From Pycnococcus provasolii (Eukaryota > Chlorophyta > Pseudoscourfieldiophyceae > Pseudoscourfieldiales): DNA of 64,000 nt. The DNA is taken from NCBI GenBank assembly GCA_049487715.1, contig CP150573.1, forward strand, positions 62,001 to 126,000, given 5' to 3'. A program made the translations under genes and the position numbers. Below the pieces are notes generated by a model. That model did not search any database. It was not told the origin of the DNA and saw nothing but the letters and a program-made list of their open reading frames with translations. Positions 61,739 to 64,000 of this stretch are shown here, one piece after another. How positions within the stretch are numbered: position 1 is the stretch's first letter; each line of letters opens with the position of its first letter.

Positions 61739-62476
61739 TCACGCCAATTCACGTGCACGTGACATCATGAGCAACGTGTACGTTCCGTTCGAGCTGTCCT
61801 TCACAAGTACGATCTTCTTCCCGCCCGTATTCATCACATGCGCATCCTCTGATGTATACCAAAACATGCCGTGTGTCGTGAGCACAAGAAGAACCCTCTC
61901 GATATCGACGCCGTGGTGCGCGGCAGCCCAATGGACCGCTGCCCGAAAATCGTCAAGTCGTCCCGGTGCATATTCGTAGGCAACACGCGAGAGGGCGGTT
62001 TCCTTGAAAGTGAAGTTGGCAGAAGGATCTGGTGTGATGCGTGGGTCTTCACATGGGTCGTCTCCATGGTCCCGGATCGTACCATCGATCAAGGAGCGCT
62101 TATCGAGGATGGCAGGGGTCGTGTCAAAGGTTTGTTTTTCGCTCCTCACTTGGAAGACGAAGCTGACATTCTTCTTGGGGTTATTCTCCGCGATAGCCAT
62201 GTCGAACGACTTCTTTACGAGGCGCTTCATCGGATCGCTGTCGTTGGGAGCGTGTTCCCAACCCTCGGCGATCTGGTGGCGCACGCTGCGCTCTAGTGGT
62301 TCCTCAGCGAGATCCTGGACGACCTCTTCTTCCTTCATGTTGTAGCATTCCGCGGTATCGCGGACTAGTGCTGCAAATTCAGATTCGGGTGCATTTGCAA
62401 ACGCGGCGCGAAAACGCGCCAAGGCGACGGACCACGTGCTATCCTCCTCCATAGTAGGCGCGTCAGCGGCGTCCAT
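61739..62476 (-). CDS. soluble acidic protein, unrecognised
   Basis: The protein has 245 residues in one exon with no signal peptide or membrane helix. It is acidic in the N-terminal half (FANAPESEFAALVRDTAECY, MKEEEVVQDLAEEPLERSVR). The rest has strand-like segments (NPKKNVSFVFQVRSEKQTFD, RVLLVLTTHGMFWYTSEDA, GKKIVLVKDSSNGTYTLLM). The region looks like a well-folded alpha/beta domain, but I do not recognise it. Base composition is less extreme than in neighbours. Confidence 0.6.
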   Translation of the reverse strand: MDAADAPTMEEDSTWSVALARFRAAFANAPESEFAALVRDTAECYNMKEEEVVQDLAEEPLERSVRHQIAEGWEHAPNDSDPMKRLVKKSFDMAIAENNPKKNVSFVFQVRSEKQTFDTTPAILDKRSLIDGTIRDHGDDPCEDPRITPDPSANFTFKETALSRVAYEYAPGRLDDFRAAVHWAAAHHGVDIERVLLVLTTHGMFWYTSEDAHVMNTGGKKIVLVKDSSNGTYTLLMMSRARELA

Positions 62477-63255
62477 CTTCTCACGCCAGCCACGCGCGAA
62501 AGTGAATGTATGTGATTAGGTCATTGCCCCCCTTCCCCCGGGCACCGTGTGAAAAGGCCTGGGCAGACCGGGGGAACTCCGACAACCAAGCGGGAGGGGA
62601 ATGGAGATCGAGCAGGCAAGCAGTCGCTTCATTCAAAGCAGATCCCGTCGATGCGAAAAAATCGATCTGCTTTGCCCCCCCCCCTAACTGAACTTTAAGG
62701 CGGGCGGGCCCAGGGGACTTCCTTCCCCCCACCCCCACCCATTCCCCTCCCCACCTCGGTTCTCCGTTCTGCGCGTCGACCGCACCTGATCTCCTCAGCG
62801 GCCTTGACGGACGTCGTCGTCGTCGTCGCACTTCACCTCCCAGCTCTTCATACATCTTGTCACAACAGCAGCAGCAGCAGCAACAACAACAACAACAACT
62901 GCTGTTGCGCCTTTCCTCCAAAACAAACAACACACAGCAGTCAACTTCTTTTGGCAAGAACGTGCCAGCCAGAGTTTCTAAGTAGTAAGGTGCGTTTTTC
63001 CTTAACGTCTTACAGATACAACGTCTTACAGATATTTGTCGTTGGGAACAATATGCCTTAAGCGATTCACTGCAAAATAAAAAACAATATCGCTCTGAAC
63101 CATCTTCTTTTGAACTTCGACGAGTTGACGTTGTTGAACACCAACCAAAAGAAAACTCAGATACGCTCAAGGAGCTAACACAACAAAAACGACAACAACA
63201 ACACACACAAAAAAAAATCAATCAGCAGCAGCGGACGCAACAACAACCAAAGTTC
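62477..63255. other. divergent intergenic region
   Basis: Between two genes transcribed outward. It holds a C run (about 62675-62684), CAG/CAA runs (62866-62900) and A-rich text just before the right-hand gene. A long open frame on the minus strand here (62481-63221) is Cys/Arg-rich and results from the repeats. No gene is called. Confidence 0.45.
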
Positions 63256-63559
63256 ATGATGCAATCAGCAGCAGCGGCGGCGGCAGCAGCGCCTCTGAAA
63301 TTCAAACACCTTCGCTTTGAAGAGGATGTCATCGCACGAGCAGCAGCACCGTCCCAAGAGGACAAAAACGACGACATCATTCTCTCAAGAACCACCACCG
63401 CCATAACAACACCACAACAGCAGCAGCAAGAAAACAACAACAACAACAAACGCACCATGATGAGCATCAGCAGTCCGAGTCCCGATGATAACAACAACAA
63501 CAACAACAACAACGACGACGACATCATCAAGAACAAGCGCGTTCGACTCGGAACAACAA

Positions 63560-63593
<34 letters not shown>

Positions 63594-64000
63594 CAGCGCG
63601 ATCATGATGAATGCAACAACAGACGTACCAGTAGCAGAACCACCTGCGAGTCCAACGCCATCATCCGACAATACCAACAACGACGACGACGTGCTGGAGG
63701 AGGAAAAGATGATCTGGCCGATGATCAGCTCACCTGCTGACAACAACGTGTCGGACGACTGGGATGCCGTGCACTTATTTGGCCCAATCGTGCCTTCCCT
63801 TGACGCACCACCAGACTTGGAGCACTGGCTGCCGCAGAGTGCGCTCTACCAGGCTGACCGTGCCAACGCCATGGCGAAAAAGGTACGGCGACCACAACAC
63901 CCAACAACAATCAACAAAAAAAAAAACGTACAAAGGACTTACACATACAACATACACAATATTACAGATTGCGGCATCGCCGATCGTCGACGCGCCGACT
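63256..64000 (+). CDS. 5' part of an unrecognised Asn/Ala/Asp-rich protein
   Basis: A frame from ATG 63256 is open to the right edge. The first exon probably ends at 63882, because GTACGG follows and a good acceptor (ATATTACAG) ends at 63967; the reading continues in phase 0 with IAASPIVDAP. Without splicing the frame also stays open but turns into low-complexity text. The encoded ~209 residues have poly-Ala, poly-Gln, poly-Asn and poly-Thr runs, a basic patch (IKNKRVRLG) and a more ordered end (DWDAVHLFGPIVPSLDAPPD, LEHWLPQSALYQADRANAMA). It could be a nuclear regulator, but the recognisable domain, if any, is outside the window. Confidence 0.6.

Noticed and set aside
62481-63221. 246-residue open frame on the minus strand
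   Set aside because: Its Cys, Arg and Ser content comes from CAG/CAA and A-rich repeats in the intergenic region. No domain or coding-type composition is present.

Overview
This is a nuclear window from a eukaryote, most likely a green alga. The case for the green lineage is gene content: a plant-type EF-hand/TPR protein of the Arabidopsis At1g05150 type, a uridine kinase-UPRT fusion, a TyrA-type arogenate dehydrogenase with a possible transit peptide, a CASP-like four-helix membrane protein and a BT1-like carrier. The DNA is GC-rich. It carries many trinucleotide runs that encode poly-N, poly-Q, poly-T, poly-D and poly-S inside proteins. Genes are dense, lie on both strands, and have no or few short introns. 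The species cannot be named from the sequence.

Layout. 1-1045 (minus): 5' part of an AMP-forming acyl-activating enzyme that runs off the left edge. 1.8-2.9 kb (minus): CASP/MARVEL-like protein. 4.1-6.4 kb: EF-hand/TPR protein with one intron. 6.6-7.0 kb: small secreted Cys-rich protein, frame-broken. 7.2-9.1 kb: membrane-anchored tubulin-tyrosine-ligase-like protein. 9.2-10.8 kb (minus): MON1. 11.0-13.7 kb: DDX11/CHL1 helicase. 14.0-15.1 kb: TyrA. 15.4-19.5 kb: ankyrin-cellulose-synthase-like fusion. 19.8-20.9 kb (minus): glycosylasparaginase. 21.2-25.6 kb: a secreted protein whose short phase-0 exons each encode one leucine-rich unit, a second copy of its last exon, and a truncated PurF piece between the two. 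26.6-28.6 kb (minus) and 29.0-30.5 kb: secreted or membrane proteins, including a duplicated DUF3721-type protein. 30.8-32.0 kb: a 2OG-oxygenase-like fragment, a Ty3/Gypsy reverse-transcriptase relic and a minisatellite. 32.4-33.0 kb: protein phosphatase inhibitor 2. 33.2-35.7 kb: QueA-QueH fusion. 35.8-37.6 kb (minus): uridine kinase/UPRT. 38.0-39.9 kb: ATG13. 41.0-46.8 kb: giant Cache-domain multi-pass receptor. 47.0-51.9 kb: two unrecognised proteins. 52.2-53.0 kb: foldback element and telomere-like repeats. 53.2-55.4 kb: ELG1/ATAD5. 55.6-57.7 kb (minus): WDR26/GID7. 58.9-59.7 kb: secreted poly-Thr protein. 59.8-60.8 kb (minus): mitochondrial-carrier-family protein. 61.7-62.5 kb (minus): unknown. 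63.3 kb to the right edge: start of an unknown gene.

There is no operon-like pathway cluster, as expected for a nuclear genome. The most notable single gene is the QueA-QueH fusion, which would carry out the last two steps of de novo queuosine synthesis on one chain; eukaryotes are normally thought only to salvage queuine. Next are the exon-per-repeat leucine-rich gene with tandemly copied exon-intron units, the ankyrin-GT2 fusion and the Cache receptor.
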